Shown here: positions 43,863-53,113 of the stretch, one piece after another
Layout: each line of letters starts with the position of its first letter
Numbering within the stretch: the stretch's first letter is position 1
NCBI RefSeq assembly: GCF_900105765.1
Contig: NZ_FNTX01000001.1
Location: 62,001-126,000 of the forward strand
Length of the DNA stretch: 64,000 nucleotides
Direction of reading: 5' to 3'
DNA from: Ruania alba
GTDB taxonomy: Bacteria > Actinomycetota > Actinomycetes > Actinomycetales > Beutenbergiaceae
Made by a program: the position numbers and the translations under genes
Notes under the pieces: model-generated
What the model was told of the DNA's origin: nothing
What the model saw: the letters and a program-made list of their open reading frames with translations, nothing else
Database searches by the model: none

Positions 43863-44945
43863 ATGCGAATCACCGCAGTTGAGTCGATCGTCCTGCTTGA
43901 TCAGTTCCATCTGGTCAAGGTCCATACCGACGAGGGCGTCACAGGTGTCGGTGAGGTCAGTCCGATGAACGCCGGTGTCACGCATGCGGTCGTGACCCAG
44001 GCCCTGGCGCCACTGCTCGTCGGCGAGGACCCGAGCGATATCGAGCGGCTATGGCGCCGCCTCTACACCAAGCCCTACAAGCTTGGCCCGATGGGGGCCC
44101 AGCTGGAGGCGATCGCAGGCATCGACATCGCGCTATGGGATCTGCTCGGCAAGCTTGCGGGCCTTCCTACCTACAAACTCCTAGGCGGCAAGTACCGGCA
44201 AGGAATGAAGGTCTACGCGAGCTCGATGTCGCGAAGCATGACTCCGGAGGAAGAGGCTGAGCGGGCGCTCTCATTCAAGGAGCAGGGTTTCCACGGATAC
44301 AAGATCCACTCTGCTACTCCGTGGATGCATGACGACGGTTTCGACCAGACGATCGCCACTGTCACCGCTGTTCGCGAACTCGTCGGACCGGAATTCGACA
44401 TCATGGTCGATGTCAACAACGCCTACTACGAGCACAGTGCGATCGCCATGGCGCGTGAACTGCAGTTCCTGGGTGTCTGGCACTTCGAGGAACCTTTGGC
44501 AGCGCACGATTACGAGGCCTACGCCCGGCTGGCGGCCGCGGTGGACATACCTATCGCGGTGGGTGAGCAGGAATACACCACGTGGCAGTTTCGTGACCTC
44601 ATCCTGCGTGGTCAGGTCGACATCTTGCAGCCGGACGTGATCAAGTGCGGTGGCATCACGGAGTTCAAGAAGATCGCAGTCCTTGCTGACACCTTCACCA
44701 AGCCCATCACGGTGCACAACACCCAGCAGACCGTGGGTACCTCGGCACATGCGCACCTCTGGGTGAGTACCCCCTCCTGCGTCTACCCGCAGGAGTACAA
44801 CATCGAGCACAACCCCATCCTCGATGACACCCCGATCTGGCAGAACCCGCTTGTTCCGGTCGACGGTGTGATGACTCCGCACGACCTGCCCGGTCTCGGT
44901 GTCGAGCTCGACGACGAGGTGGTGGCACGCCTACGCACCGCCTGA
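43863..44945 (+). CDS. Enolase-superfamily dehydratase (mandelate racemase/muconate lactonizing type), paralog 1
   Basis: A 360-residue capping-domain-plus-barrel enzyme. Metal ligands are Asp183 (IMVDVNNAYYEH), Glu209 (HFEEPL) and Glu235 (GEQEY). On one side of the active site it has Lys147-x-His149 (GYKIHSATPW) rather than the Lys-x-Lys of mandelate racemase; on the other are Asp258 (LQPDVIKCGG) and His285 (TVHNTQQTVG). Such enzymes abstract the alpha-proton of acid sugars and eliminate water. The gene lies between the permeases (11 bp) and the binding protein, so an imported aldonic or related acid is the likely substrate; which one is not readable. Confidence 0.88.
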   Translation: MRITAVESIVLLDQFHLVKVHTDEGVTGVGEVSPMNAGVTHAVVTQALAPLLVGEDPSDIERLWRRLYTKPYKLGPMGAQLEAIAGIDIALWDLLGKLAGLPTYKLLGGKYRQGMKVYASSMSRSMTPEEEAERALSFKEQGFHGYKIHSATPWMHDDGFDQTIATVTAVRELVGPEFDIMVDVNNAYYEHSAIAMARELQFLGVWHFEEPLAAHDYEAYARLAAAVDIPIAVGEQEYTTWQFRDLILRGQVDILQPDVIKCGGITEFKKIAVLADTFTKPITVHNTQQTVGTSAHAHLWVSTPSCVYPQEYNIEHNPILDDTPIWQNPLVPVDGVMTPHDLPGLGVELDDEVVARLRTA

Positions 44946-45017
44946 GCTCACTCACGGTCGGTTCCTTCGGGCAGCCGGCCGTTCCATCCGCACAACCTGC
45001 TCACCACAAAGGGATCA

Positions 45018-46349
45018 ATGATGACCGCAAATCTCAGCCGACGGCACCTCCTGCAAGCTCTCGGAATGACGACTGGCGCGGCGGCGCTGGGTGGAACACT
45101 GGCCTCCTGTAACAGCGGTGGAGCAGAACCAGACGGTTCCGGTGGTGGTGCATTCGCTTTCATGTCTTGGGACACCACGAGTGACACTGCGCTCTATCGA
45201 GTGGCCGAACTGTGGGCAGGCAGCGCTGATGCCGAGCTCGATGTTCAGTCGGTTCCTTACAGCGACTACGACGCGAAGCTGCGGACCGTACTGTCCTCGG
45301 GTGCCGCACCCCACGCGATCCGTATCAATGACGACTACGTGCGCGGCTACCACGCCGATGGTGCGTTGCTGGATCTGACGCCATATCTGGAGCGGGACGG
45401 GATCGTGGCGGAGGACTTCTTTCCGGTCGCCTTCAACTTCCCCGTGCAGGCAGACGGAACGCATGCAGCCTGGCCGATCATGACCAACCCTGGCGTGCTC
45501 TACATCAATGTCGACGCATTCGAGGAAGCCGGTGTGCCGCTGCCGCCGTCAGATTGGACGATGGAGGGCTGGACCTGGGACGAGTTCCTGGAGGCGGCCA
45601 AAGCTCTGACACTGCCTGACGGTGAACGCTGGGGGTGCCTGATCACCGACGGGACCGACTTCGAAACAGTGTGGCCGGTGAACAACGGCTCCGACGGCAT
45701 CTACTCGATGGATGGCACTCGCTTCACCTTGGCGGAGGACGAGGCGTTGGAGGCTTTGCAGTGGGGTGCCGATCTGGCGCTTGTGCACGGCGTGCACCCG
45801 GACTTCGCCACTGTCGACGCTGGCTCCTCGACGCCGAACTGGGCGAACACGCAATTCGCCACGGGAAAGATCGCCATGATGCTCTCACTCACCTCGGCCA
45901 TGGACTGGATGGTTCAGAACGTCACCGATATGCGCTGGGACATCGTGGCGCCTCCCGGTCGCGTGCAGCAGAAGACCGTGAACACGCTGACGGTGCTCGC
46001 CATCCCGGCCGACAGCCCCGACCCGGACCTCGCTTGGGAGTTTCTCAAGTCTGCGACCGAGGACCCGGCGATCGAGGTGTTCGCCGAGTCGCGCGGGTTC
46101 GTGCCGGTGCGTCGCGAAGCGGCAGACTTCTTCGCGTCCGACGACGCCGACTCATCTCCCCAGAATCTGGCCCTGGTGCCAGAGGCGGTGGAGAACGCGG
46201 TCAATGAGAACTACAACCCGTACATCGAACGGGCCCGCACGATCTACCGACCTGTGCTTGACGAGATCTGGAGCGGTCGCCAGAGTGCCGCTGACGCACT
46301 CGGGGCCATCAAGGCAGAGGTCGAGGCCGTGCTGGCGGGTGAACAGTGA
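45018..46349 (+). CDS. ABC transporter substrate-binding lipoprotein
   Basis: A 443-residue family 1 solute-binding protein. The N-terminus has a twin-arginine signal (SRRHLLQALGMTTGAAAL) and lipobox LASC with Cys31. The mature chain has FAFMSWDTTSDTALYRVAELW, VLSSGAAPHAIRINDDYVRGY, TNPGVLYINVDAFEEAG and a C-terminal GAIKAEVEAVLAGEQ. Two adjacent ATG codons are possible starts, after AAAGGG. It is placed between the two enolase-superfamily genes; its GTGA overlap with the next gene shows a single operon. The ligand is probably a sugar acid or glycoside of one. Confidence 0.92.
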   Translation: MMTANLSRRHLLQALGMTTGAAALGGTLASCNSGGAEPDGSGGGAFAFMSWDTTSDTALYRVAELWAGSADAELDVQSVPYSDYDAKLRTVLSSGAAPHAIRINDDYVRGYHADGALLDLTPYLERDGIVAEDFFPVAFNFPVQADGTHAAWPIMTNPGVLYINVDAFEEAGVPLPPSDWTMEGWTWDEFLEAAKALTLPDGERWGCLITDGTDFETVWPVNNGSDGIYSMDGTRFTLAEDEALEALQWGADLALVHGVHPDFATVDAGSSTPNWANTQFATGKIAMMLSLTSAMDWMVQNVTDMRWDIVAPPGRVQQKTVNTLTVLAIPADSPDPDLAWEFLKSATEDPAIEVFAESRGFVPVRREAADFFASDDADSSPQNLALVPEAVENAVNENYNPYIERARTIYRPVLDEIWSGRQSAADALGAIKAEVEAVLAGEQ

Positions 46350-47395
46350 AAATCACCGCGGTCCGTGTCGAGGTCGTCTCCGAGCCGAAACACCACGCGG
46401 TCCGGGACGCGATCCAACTGCTCGACCGGGACGGGCATGTGGTCACCACGATCGAGACCGACGAAGGGGTCGCGGGACGCAGCGACACCTATTTCGGCCG
46501 CGAACCGTCCTCACCCGCGATCCTGGCGCGAATCGTGCAAGACCAACTGGCCCCGGCCATCGTCGGATCCGATCCGCGCCTGATCCGGGGCATTCGAGAG
46601 CAGTTGCGGGCACTCACTGATTATCAGGGCACAGCTGGGCTGTCCACATTCGGGATGGCCGCCGTCGACCTCGCGCTGTGGGACCTGCTCGGCCGCAGCC
46701 TCGAGGTTCCGGTCTGGCAGCTGTTGGGTGCGCGCCGTGATGCCATCCCCACCTACGCGATGGTGGGCTGGCTCGAGCTCGACGAGACAGCCCTGGCCGA
46801 CGTAGCGGTCCGCGCGATCGAGCAGGGCTTTCGAGGTGTGAAGATGAAGGTCGGTGGCGGGACGCTCCACGAGGACATCTCGCGGATGCGGGCTGTCCGG
46901 TCAGCGATCGGGGACGAGCCGGACCTGATGGTCGATGCCAACCAGGCGTTCGACTATGCCGAGGCACTCAGTCGTGGCCGAGCCTATGAGGAACTCGGTG
47001 TCCGCTGGTTCGAGGAACCGCTCCCGGCACACGACACTGCCGCGCATGTTCGGCTCGCAGACAAGCTCGACGTCCCGATCGCTACCGGTGAGAACCGCTA
47101 CGGGCAGCGTGCGTTCACCGATCTCATCACGGCCGGAGGCGTCGGAGTGGTGCAGCCCGATCTGCGTCGCGCCGGTGGACTGACCGATTGTCTCGAGGTA
47201 GGGCTGCTGGCCGCCGGGATGGGAGTTCCGTATGCCTCCCACGGCGGTGGCGCGCACATCCACGTGTTGGCCGCCTTGCCCAACACTCTCTACATGGAGA
47301 GCGGGTTGCTGCCCGAGGACGGGTCGGTCCATCTCACTGACGGTACCTATCCGCTGCCGACCGAGCCTGGTCTGACCGGCTGGGCACGGTTCTGA
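46346..47395 (+). CDS. Enolase-superfamily enzyme (mandelate racemase subgroup), paralog 2
   Basis: A 349-residue enzyme with the complete mandelate-racemase constellation. Lys166-x-Lys168 is in FRGVKMKVGGG, metal ligands are Asp197 (LMVDANQAF), Glu223 (WFEEPLP) and Glu249 (ATGENRYG), and the His-Asp dyad is Asp272 (VQPDLRRAGG) with His299 (YASHGGG). It can therefore use both faces of the substrate, as racemases and acid-sugar dehydratases do. GTG start overlaps the binding-protein stop. Together with paralog 1 it implies two different acids, or two successive steps, in one locus. Confidence 0.88.
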   Translation: MKITAVRVEVVSEPKHHAVRDAIQLLDRDGHVVTTIETDEGVAGRSDTYFGREPSSPAILARIVQDQLAPAIVGSDPRLIRGIREQLRALTDYQGTAGLSTFGMAAVDLALWDLLGRSLEVPVWQLLGARRDAIPTYAMVGWLELDETALADVAVRAIEQGFRGVKMKVGGGTLHEDISRMRAVRSAIGDEPDLMVDANQAFDYAEALSRGRAYEELGVRWFEEPLPAHDTAAHVRLADKLDVPIATGENRYGQRAFTDLITAGGVGVVQPDLRRAGGLTDCLEVGLLAAGMGVPYASHGGGAHIHVLAALPNTLYMESGLLPEDGSVHLTDGTYPLPTEPGLTGWARF

Positions 47396-47428
47396 ACCTG
47401 GTTCGTCAATGAGCGGCCCGGATCGCCG

Positions 47429-47851
47429 CTACTCCGGCAGATCGGCACCGATCCTGACCAACACGTCGCGGGCGATCTCGGCGTCCTTGGCCGGTGGACC
47501 ACCGGCGACGCCGAGGCCGCCCAGGTGGCGGCCGTCGAACTGCAGGGGGACGCCGCCGGCAATGTTGGTGAGGTCGCCACCGGTGCCAAGGGGAAGTGCG
47601 GTCGCGAGCTCACCGGTCATCCATCCGGTGGGGCGGCGGGTCGATGCGGCCGTTCGGGCCTTGCGGTTGCTCGTCTCCGCACTGTGCGGCGTCGTCCCGT
47701 CCGCCCTCACGTAGGCGACCACTCCCATAGTCGGGTCGGCGATCGTGACGGCGACCGGGATCCCCGCCTTCGCCCCCTCCTCGATGGCGACCTGGCAGAT
47801 GTGCAGGGCGAACTCGTGGCTCACCGCGATGGTGTCGATGTGCTGCTTCAT
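47429..47851 (-). CDS. GlcG/HbpS-family protein
   Basis: A 140-residue protein of the GlcG/HbpS/DUF336 family: ALHICQVAIEEGAKAGIPVAV, VVAYVRADGTTPHSAETSNRKARTA, GGVPLQFDGRHLGGLGVAGG and AKDAEIARDVL. The family includes haem-binding and corrinoid-related proteins and is often encoded next to glycolate genes; its role in glycolate use is unsettled. It starts 12 bp after malate synthase G with GAGGAG upstream and is the last gene of the glcD-glcB operon. Confidence 0.88.
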   Translation of the reverse strand: MKQHIDTIAVSHEFALHICQVAIEEGAKAGIPVAVTIADPTMGVVAYVRADGTTPHSAETSNRKARTAASTRRPTGWMTGELATALPLGTGGDLTNIAGGVPLQFDGRHLGGLGVAGGPPAKDAEIARDVLVRIGADLPE

Positions 47852-47863
47852 GCTGCTCCTCGA

Positions 47864-50053
47864 TCAGGACGGCTGGGTTGCTGACTGGGCCGCCTTCGCC
47901 TCGCGGCGACGGCGGTGCAGGATCGGTTCGGTGTAGCCGCTGGGTTGGTTGGTGCCGTCGAGCACGAGATCGCGTGCCGCTTGAAAGGCGATGCTGGCGT
48001 CCGGATCCGTGGCCATCGGCCGGTAGTCGGGGTCGTCGGCGTTCTGCTGGTCCACGACCGCAGCCATCCGGAGCATGGACTCCTCGAGCTGGTCGACGGT
48101 GATGACTCCGTGGCGCAACCAGTTGGCCAGGAGCTGGCTGGAGATCCGCAGCGTGGCGCGATCCTCCATCAGGCCGACGTCGTGGATGTCGGGCACCTTG
48201 GAGCACCCGATCCCGGCATCGACCCAGCGCACCACGTAGCCCAGCAGGGACTGGACGTTGTTGTCGACCTCCTCCTTCCGGGCCGCGGCGTCCCACTCGT
48301 CGGGGCTGCCGAGCGGGATGGTGAGGAGGTCAGCGAGGCTGCCGCGTCGTGTTCCCGCGAGCTCGTCCTGCCGGGCATGCACGTCCACCTGGAGATAGTG
48401 CAGGGCATGCAGGGTGGCCGCGGTGGGGGAGGGGACCCACGCCGTCGTGGCTCCCGCGCGCGGATGGCCGATCTTCTGCTCGAGCATGTCGGCCATCAGG
48501 TCGGGCATCGCCCACATGCCCTTGCCGATCTGGGCATGGCCGGGCAGTCCCGTCTCGAGGCCGATGTCGACGTTCTGGTCCTCGTAGGCGCCGATCCACG
48601 GGCGGGCCTTCAGATCGGCCTTGCGGACGATCGGGCCGGCCTCCATCGAGGTGTGGATCTCGTCGCCGGAACGGTCCAGGAAGCCGGTGTTGATGAACAC
48701 CAGCCGGGTGGATGCCTGGGCGATGCACGCCTTGAGGTTGGCGGAGGTGCGTCGTTCCTCGTCCATGAGCCCGAGCTTCAGTGTCTCCGGAGCCAATCCG
48801 AGCAGCTGCTCGACTGCTTCGAAGAGCCGCACGGTCAGCGCCACCTCGGCCGGCCCGTGCATCTTCGGCTTGACGATGTAGACCGAGCCGGTGGTGCCGT
48901 TGCGGCGGGCGTTGGCCGGATCGATCCCGGGCAGGGCGCACAGGCTGGTCAGCACCGCGTCGAGGATGCCTTCGCCGATCTCATTCCCGGCGGCGTCCAG
49001 GATGGCGTCGGTGGTCATCAGGTGGCCGACGTTGCGCACGAAGAGCAGTGCACGTCCAGCCAGACGCAACACTGCGCCGTCGGGAGCTGTGTACTCACGA
49101 TCATCGGCGAGGCGACGGGTGATCGCACGGCCACCCTTGTCGAAGGTGTCCTCCAGATCGCCGCGATTCAGGCCGAGCCAGTTTCGGTAGGCGAGGACCT
49201 TGTCCGCGGCATCGACGACTGCCACGGAGTCCTCGAAGTCGACGATCGTCGTCAACGCCGACTCCTGCAGCACATCGCTCATCCCGGCGCTGTCTCCGGC
49301 GGCGATCGGTGAGGACGCGTCGAACTGCAGCTCACTGTGCAGACCGTGCTTGCGCAGCAGCACCGCCTCCGGGCGCGCGGCCTCGCCGCGCCAGCCACGG
49401 AATGCGGTGGGGTCGGCCAGTCCGGTGTTCCCGGAGGGCAGGCTCACCTGGAGCGAATGATCCACGACGGCGTACGACGTCGCCTCTGCGTGGCTGCCCT
49501 GGGCGAGCGGGAAGTGCTCGTCCAGGAGCGATCGCACCGCGGCGATCACCTGCGCCCCACGTTCGGCGTCATAGCCGCCGGGGCGAGCCTTCCCAGGCAG
49601 GGCATCGGTGCCGTAGAAGGCGTCGTAGAGGGAGCCCCAGCGTGCGTTGGTCGCGTTGAGGGCGTAGCGGGCGTTCGTGACCGGCACCACCAGCTGCGGT
49701 CCGGCGAGCTCGGCAATCTCGGCATCGACGCCGGCGGTGGTGACGGTGACGTCGTCCGGCTCGGACAGCAGGTAGCCGATCCGTTCCAGGTGGGCTCGAT
49801 AGGCGTCCGCGTCCCACGGCTGGTCACGGTGGGTGTGGTACCACGTGTCCAGCTCGCCCTGCAGGCGGTCCCGCTCCGCGAGCAGCTCGCGGTTCACCGG
49901 CGCCAGGTCGGCGACGATCCGTTCCACTCCGGACCAGAAGTCCGCCGGGGTGATGTGAGCAGGCAGTGCCTCATTCTCGACGAAGTCCCGCAGTTCGCTG
50001 GCCACGGACAGGCCGCCAATGGTGACGTAGTTGGTGCTGGGAGCGGATGTCAT
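47864..50053 (-). CDS. glcB: Malate synthase G
   Basis: A 729-residue single-chain malate synthase of the G type, condensing glyoxylate and acetyl-CoA to malate in the cytoplasm. Characteristic segments: [69 protein letters not shown] and [18 protein letters not shown]. Near the C-terminus are [16 protein letters not shown] and the catalytic-Asp region [13 protein letters not shown]. Length equals the family norm (about 720). ATG overlaps the glcD stop, and GAGGA lies upstream within glcD. It completes glycolate to glyoxylate to malate conversion with the upstream oxidase. Confidence 0.97.
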   Translation of the reverse strand: MTSAPSTNYVTIGGLSVASELRDFVENEALPAHITPADFWSGVERIVADLAPVNRELLAERDRLQGELDTWYHTHRDQPWDADAYRAHLERIGYLLSEPDDVTVTTAGVDAEIAELAGPQLVVPVTNARYALNATNARWGSLYDAFYGTDALPGKARPGGYDAERGAQVIAAVRSLLDEHFPLAQGSHAEATSYAVVDHSLQVSLPSGNTGLADPTAFRGWRGEAARPEAVLLRKHGLHSELQFDASSPIAAGDSAGMSDVLQESALTTIVDFEDSVAVVDAADKVLAYRNWLGLNRGDLEDTFDKGGRAITRRLADDREYTAPDGAVLRLAGRALLFVRNVGHLMTTDAILDAAGNEIGEGILDAVLTSLCALPGIDPANARRNGTTGSVYIVKPKMHGPAEVALTVRLFEAVEQLLGLAPETLKLGLMDEERRTSANLKACIAQASTRLVFINTGFLDRSGDEIHTSMEAGPIVRKADLKARPWIGAYEDQNVDIGLETGLPGHAQIGKGMWAMPDLMADMLEQKIGHPRAGATTAWVPSPTAATLHALHYLQVDVHARQDELAGTRRGSLADLLTIPLGSPDEWDAAARKEEVDNNVQSLLGYVVRWVDAGIGCSKVPDIHDVGLMEDRATLRISSQLLANWLRHGVITVDQLEESMLRMAAVVDQQNADDPDYRPMATDPDASIAFQAARDLVLDGTNQPSGYTEPILHRRRREAKAAQSATQPS

Positions 50054-51417
50054 GAGTGATCGTCCTCAAAGATGGTGCCGGGGTTCAGGATGCCGTCAGG
50101 GTCGAGCGCGGTCTTGATGCGTTGGCCCAGGTCGAGCGCGTCGTGCCCGACCTGATCGGCGAGCCAGGGCCGTTTGAGTTTGCCCACGCCGTGCTCGCCG
50201 GTGATCGTGCCGCCGAGCCCGATCGCGAGGGTCATCAGCTCGCCGTACGCGTGCTCGGCTCGCGCTGCCTCGTCCACGTCCGCAGGGTCGAAGACGACGA
50301 GTGGGTGGGTGTTGCCGTCGCCGGCGTGAGCGATGAAGGCGATCGTCACGTCGTTGCGTGCCGCGATCTCCTCGACGCCGCCGATCAGCTCGGCGAGCCG
50401 GGGGATCGACACACCGACATCGGCGAGCAGCAGCCGGCCCTTGTCCTCGACGGCGGGGATGGCCAAGCGCCTGGCGTAGGCGATCGCATCCCCGTCGGCC
50501 TGGGGAGGCTGATGCACGGAGGAGGGGTCGTGACGTTCGAGGACCGCCTGCATCGCGTTCAGGTCGCGCTGTGGATCCACGTCGTCGCACCCGGCGAGGA
50601 CTAGCGCGGCCGCGCCACGGTCCAGGCCGAGGTGCAGCCGGTCCTCGACCGCGTTGATCGCGATGCGGTCCATGTACTCGAGCACGCTCGGCCGGACCGT
50701 GCAGGCGATCTCGGCGATCGCGCGCGCGGCGTCGTCGCTCGAGTCGAACCACGCCACGACCCACCGGGTCGGTGGCGGTGTCGGGAGCAGCCGGAGCGTG
50801 ATCTCGGTGACGATCCCCAGGGTTCCCTCACTCCCGACGAACAAGCTCGTGAGCGAGAGTCCGGCGACGTCCTTGATGAGCGGGCGGCCCAGGCGTACGG
50901 CGCGACCATCGGCCAGGACGACCTCCAGGCTGAGGACGTAGTCGGCGGTCACGCCGTACTTCACACAGCACAGCCCGCCCGCGTTGGTGGCGATATTGCC
51001 GCCGATCGAGCAGATCTCGAACGACGCAGGGTCCGGCGGGTACCAGAGGCCGGCGTCGGCAGCGGCTGCCTTCAGTTCGGCGTTCAGCAACCCCGGCTGC
51101 ACGATCGCCATCCGCGTCGCCGTGTCGATCGTGACGTCTCTCATGCGTTCGGTGGAAAGGACGAGTCCGCCGTGCACAGCGGTTGCTCCCCCGGACAAGC
51201 CGGTGCCGGCGCCGCGAGGCACGATCGGGACGTGGTGCCGGGCGGCCCAGCGCACGGCGGTCTGAACCTCGGCGGTCGATCGTGGCAGGACGACGGCGAG
51301 CGGCACCCCGGCATCAGGATCGAGGGCGCGGTCACGCCGATAGGGCTCGGTCCCGTCCGCGCCCGTCAGGACGGCGCCAGGAAGTGCACTCATCAGCTCA
51401 GCGAGCATGTCAGACAT
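50050..51417 (-). CDS. FAD-linked oxidase, glycolate oxidase GlcD-like
   Basis: A 455-residue vanillyl-alcohol-oxidase-fold flavoprotein. The FAD-binding half has [35 protein letters not shown] and [16 protein letters not shown]. The C-terminal cap has [29 protein letters not shown] and LNPGTIFE. It oxidises glycolate or D-lactate; partnership with malate synthase G favours glycolate. GlcE and GlcF, which complete the E. coli enzyme, are absent here. The start (MSDMLAELM) has GAGG upstream. It heads an operon with glcB and the GlcG-like gene, divergent from an IclR regulator. Confidence 0.9.
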   Translation of the reverse strand: MSDMLAELMSALPGAVLTGADGTEPYRRDRALDPDAGVPLAVVLPRSTAEVQTAVRWAARHHVPIVPRGAGTGLSGGATAVHGGLVLSTERMRDVTIDTATRMAIVQPGLLNAELKAAAADAGLWYPPDPASFEICSIGGNIATNAGGLCCVKYGVTADYVLSLEVVLADGRAVRLGRPLIKDVAGLSLTSLFVGSEGTLGIVTEITLRLLPTPPPTRWVVAWFDSSDDAARAIAEIACTVRPSVLEYMDRIAINAVEDRLHLGLDRGAAALVLAGCDDVDPQRDLNAMQAVLERHDPSSVHQPPQADGDAIAYARRLAIPAVEDKGRLLLADVGVSIPRLAELIGGVEEIAARNDVTIAFIAHAGDGNTHPLVVFDPADVDEAARAEHAYGELMTLAIGLGGTITGEHGVGKLKRPWLADQVGHDALDLGQRIKTALDPDGILNPGTIFEDDHS

Positions 51418-51438
51418 CGTTGCCTCATCCTTGCAGTT

Positions 51439-51503
51439 TTCCATACTGCGGAATACAGTTTTCGCTGTTGTCGACGGTAGCAACCCTCGTACCCGAGGGT
51501 CAA
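51439..51503. promoter_or_regulatory. glcD-iclR divergent control region
   Basis: For the minus strand, TTGACC (51503-51498) and TACCGT (51479-51474), 18 bp apart, form a plausible promoter for glcD. The inverted repeat ACCCTCG-N4-CGAGGGT (51483-51500) overlaps it. Downstream, TTCCATACTGCGGAA (51439-51453) has IclR-operator-like TTCC/GGAA ends. Which palindrome binds the IclR protein is not known. Confidence 0.5.
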
Positions 51504-51517
51504 CGAGAGGGAGGGTG

Positions 51518-52261
51518 ATGAGCGGCGAGATCCGCGCGGTCGTGCGCGCTGGAGAGATGCTCGAACTGCTACGGGCGGAGGGCCCGCTGGGTGTCAGCGA
51601 GCTCGGAACCAGCCTCGAGCTGCCGGTCGGCTCGGTGCACCGCCTGGCCCGGACGCTGGTCTCACTCGGTCTCGTCCAGCAGTTGGCGGACCGCCGCTAC
51701 GGGCTCGGGGCGCGCCTGGTCCCGCTCGGCCGGGCGGCCAACGAGCTCTTCGGTGTGCGTGCCCGGCCCGTGCTCAATTCACTCGCGCGGGACCTCGAGG
51801 AATCCGCCAACCTCGCCACCCTCAGCGGGGACCGGGCCGAATACGTCGCGCAGGTGGCCGGACCTCATGCGATGCGGATGTTCACCGAGGTCGGGCGGCG
51901 CGTGCCGCTCCACTCGACCGGTGTCGGCAAGGCGATGCTCGCCACGCTGGACGAGGGCGACGCCCTCGCCCTCCTCGACGAGCAGCACATGAACCCGGCG
52001 ACATCGAAGACGATCGTGGATCGGGAACAGATGCGCGGTGAGCTCGCTGCGATCCGTCAACGCGGCTACGCGATCGACGACGAGGAGATGGAGGTGGGGG
52101 TGCGCTGTCTCGCGGTGCCGTTCACCGGGAACGCCCTCATGGCTGTCTCGGTCTCAGGTCCGTCCGGCCGATTCACCGAGTCAGCTGCCCATGCGGCGGC
52201 TCCCCGCGTCCACGCAGCAGCCCAGCGCCTGGAGCAGATCTTCACTGGCTCGCCGGCCTGA
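51518..52261 (+). CDS. IclR-family transcriptional regulator
   Basis: A 247-residue regulator. An N-terminal winged helix (AVVRAGEMLELL; LGVSELGTSLELPVGSVHRLARTL) is followed by the IclR effector domain with GVGKAMLATL, DDEEMEVGVRCLAVPF and VSVSGPSGRFTE. ATG at 51518 has GGAGGG just upstream. It is divergent from the glcD-glcB operon, a common arrangement in which IclR proteins sense glyoxylate-related metabolites. It therefore probably controls that operon. Confidence 0.93.
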   Translation: MSGEIRAVVRAGEMLELLRAEGPLGVSELGTSLELPVGSVHRLARTLVSLGLVQQLADRRYGLGARLVPLGRAANELFGVRARPVLNSLARDLEESANLATLSGDRAEYVAQVAGPHAMRMFTEVGRRVPLHSTGVGKAMLATLDEGDALALLDEQHMNPATSKTIVDREQMRGELAAIRQRGYAIDDEEMEVGVRCLAVPFTGNALMAVSVSGPSGRFTESAAHAAAPRVHAAAQRLEQIFTGSPA

Positions 52262-52269
52262 CGTGATTC

Positions 52270-52905
52270 TCAGGGGGCGAGCAGAACGCGCAGTTCGGCC
52301 TCTGCCTGGGCGGGCGTTGCGGCCCGACACCCCTGGGCCACCCAGGCGCGGATCTTCGCTGGTTCGGCACGGTAGTGCGCCAGGCCTCGCCGGACCAAGG
52401 TGCTGGGTCGCTTCCGAGACTCCGCTAGGTCCCGCAGCAGCCGGAACCAGAAGGTCTGCAACCGGGGCCGGACGAGGCACACCGCGTCGGCGAGTACTCC
52501 CTCTGCTCGCAAGGCAGGCACCAGTTCCCCGGCAAAGATCCCTTCGGCCAGCATGATCGGTGAGTCGCCGGCCACCACCGTGGATGTCCCGGTGCGCCGG
52601 GAGGTCGGGATGTCATAGATCGGCACTGCGACCTCACCGTCCCGGCACAGCGTGACCAGCGCCTCGGCCGCCGCAGCAGCGTTCCACGAGCCGGGGGAGT
52701 CCCAGTCCACGCTGCCGAACCGCTGCGGCAGTCCGGGCGCGTCGATGTCCTGGTAGAAGTCGTCCAGCGCCACCACCGGCAGTCCCAGCCGCCGGCTCAA
52801 CGAGCTCTTGCCGGAACCGGACGGGCCGGTCAGCAGGACGACCTTGCGCGGGGAGCGTCGAGCGCCCTCGGGTACAGGGAATAGGGCGGAGTCCTCGGCT
52901 GGCAC
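52270..52905 (-). CDS. Uridine-kinase-like P-loop kinase
   Basis: A protein of about 211 residues with Walker A GPSGSGKSSLSRRL near residue 25, the substrate loop VVALDDFYQDIDAPGLPQ, VDWDSPGSWN and IMLAEGIFAGELVP. These match the uridine kinase/phosphoribulokinase fold in its short actinobacterial form. GTG at 52905 is chosen: GATAAT lies six bases upstream, suggesting a leaderless message, and the sequence before it is not protein-like. A nucleoside is the likely substrate; not certain. It converges on the IclR gene. Confidence 0.8.
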   Translation of the reverse strand: MPAEDSALFPVPEGARRSPRKVVLLTGPSGSGKSSLSRRLGLPVVALDDFYQDIDAPGLPQRFGSVDWDSPGSWNAAAAAEALVTLCRDGEVAVPIYDIPTSRRTGTSTVVAGDSPIMLAEGIFAGELVPALRAEGVLADAVCLVRPRLQTFWFRLLRDLAESRKRPSTLVRRGLAHYRAEPAKIRAWVAQGCRAATPAQAEAELRVLLAP

Positions 52906-53113
52906 CCTGCGATTATCGCCTGGCGAACACCGGCCATGCGTGTTCACACCCGGCGCTAGGGTGGGGGAATGCCACAGCGAGGGACGCCGTCGGGGACCGC
53001 CCCTGGTTTGACACGCCCAGACGGCGTCGTAACACTCGCCTGAATCGTTCCATTTTCGCCCCTGACCCGCGCCCCCGTCGTCGCCAGGTCCGGAACACGA
53101 GGAGAAGTCACGC

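Noticed and set aside
47915-49312. A 465-residue open frame antisense to malate synthase G
   Set aside because: Codon periodicity and all malate synthase motifs support only the minus strand.
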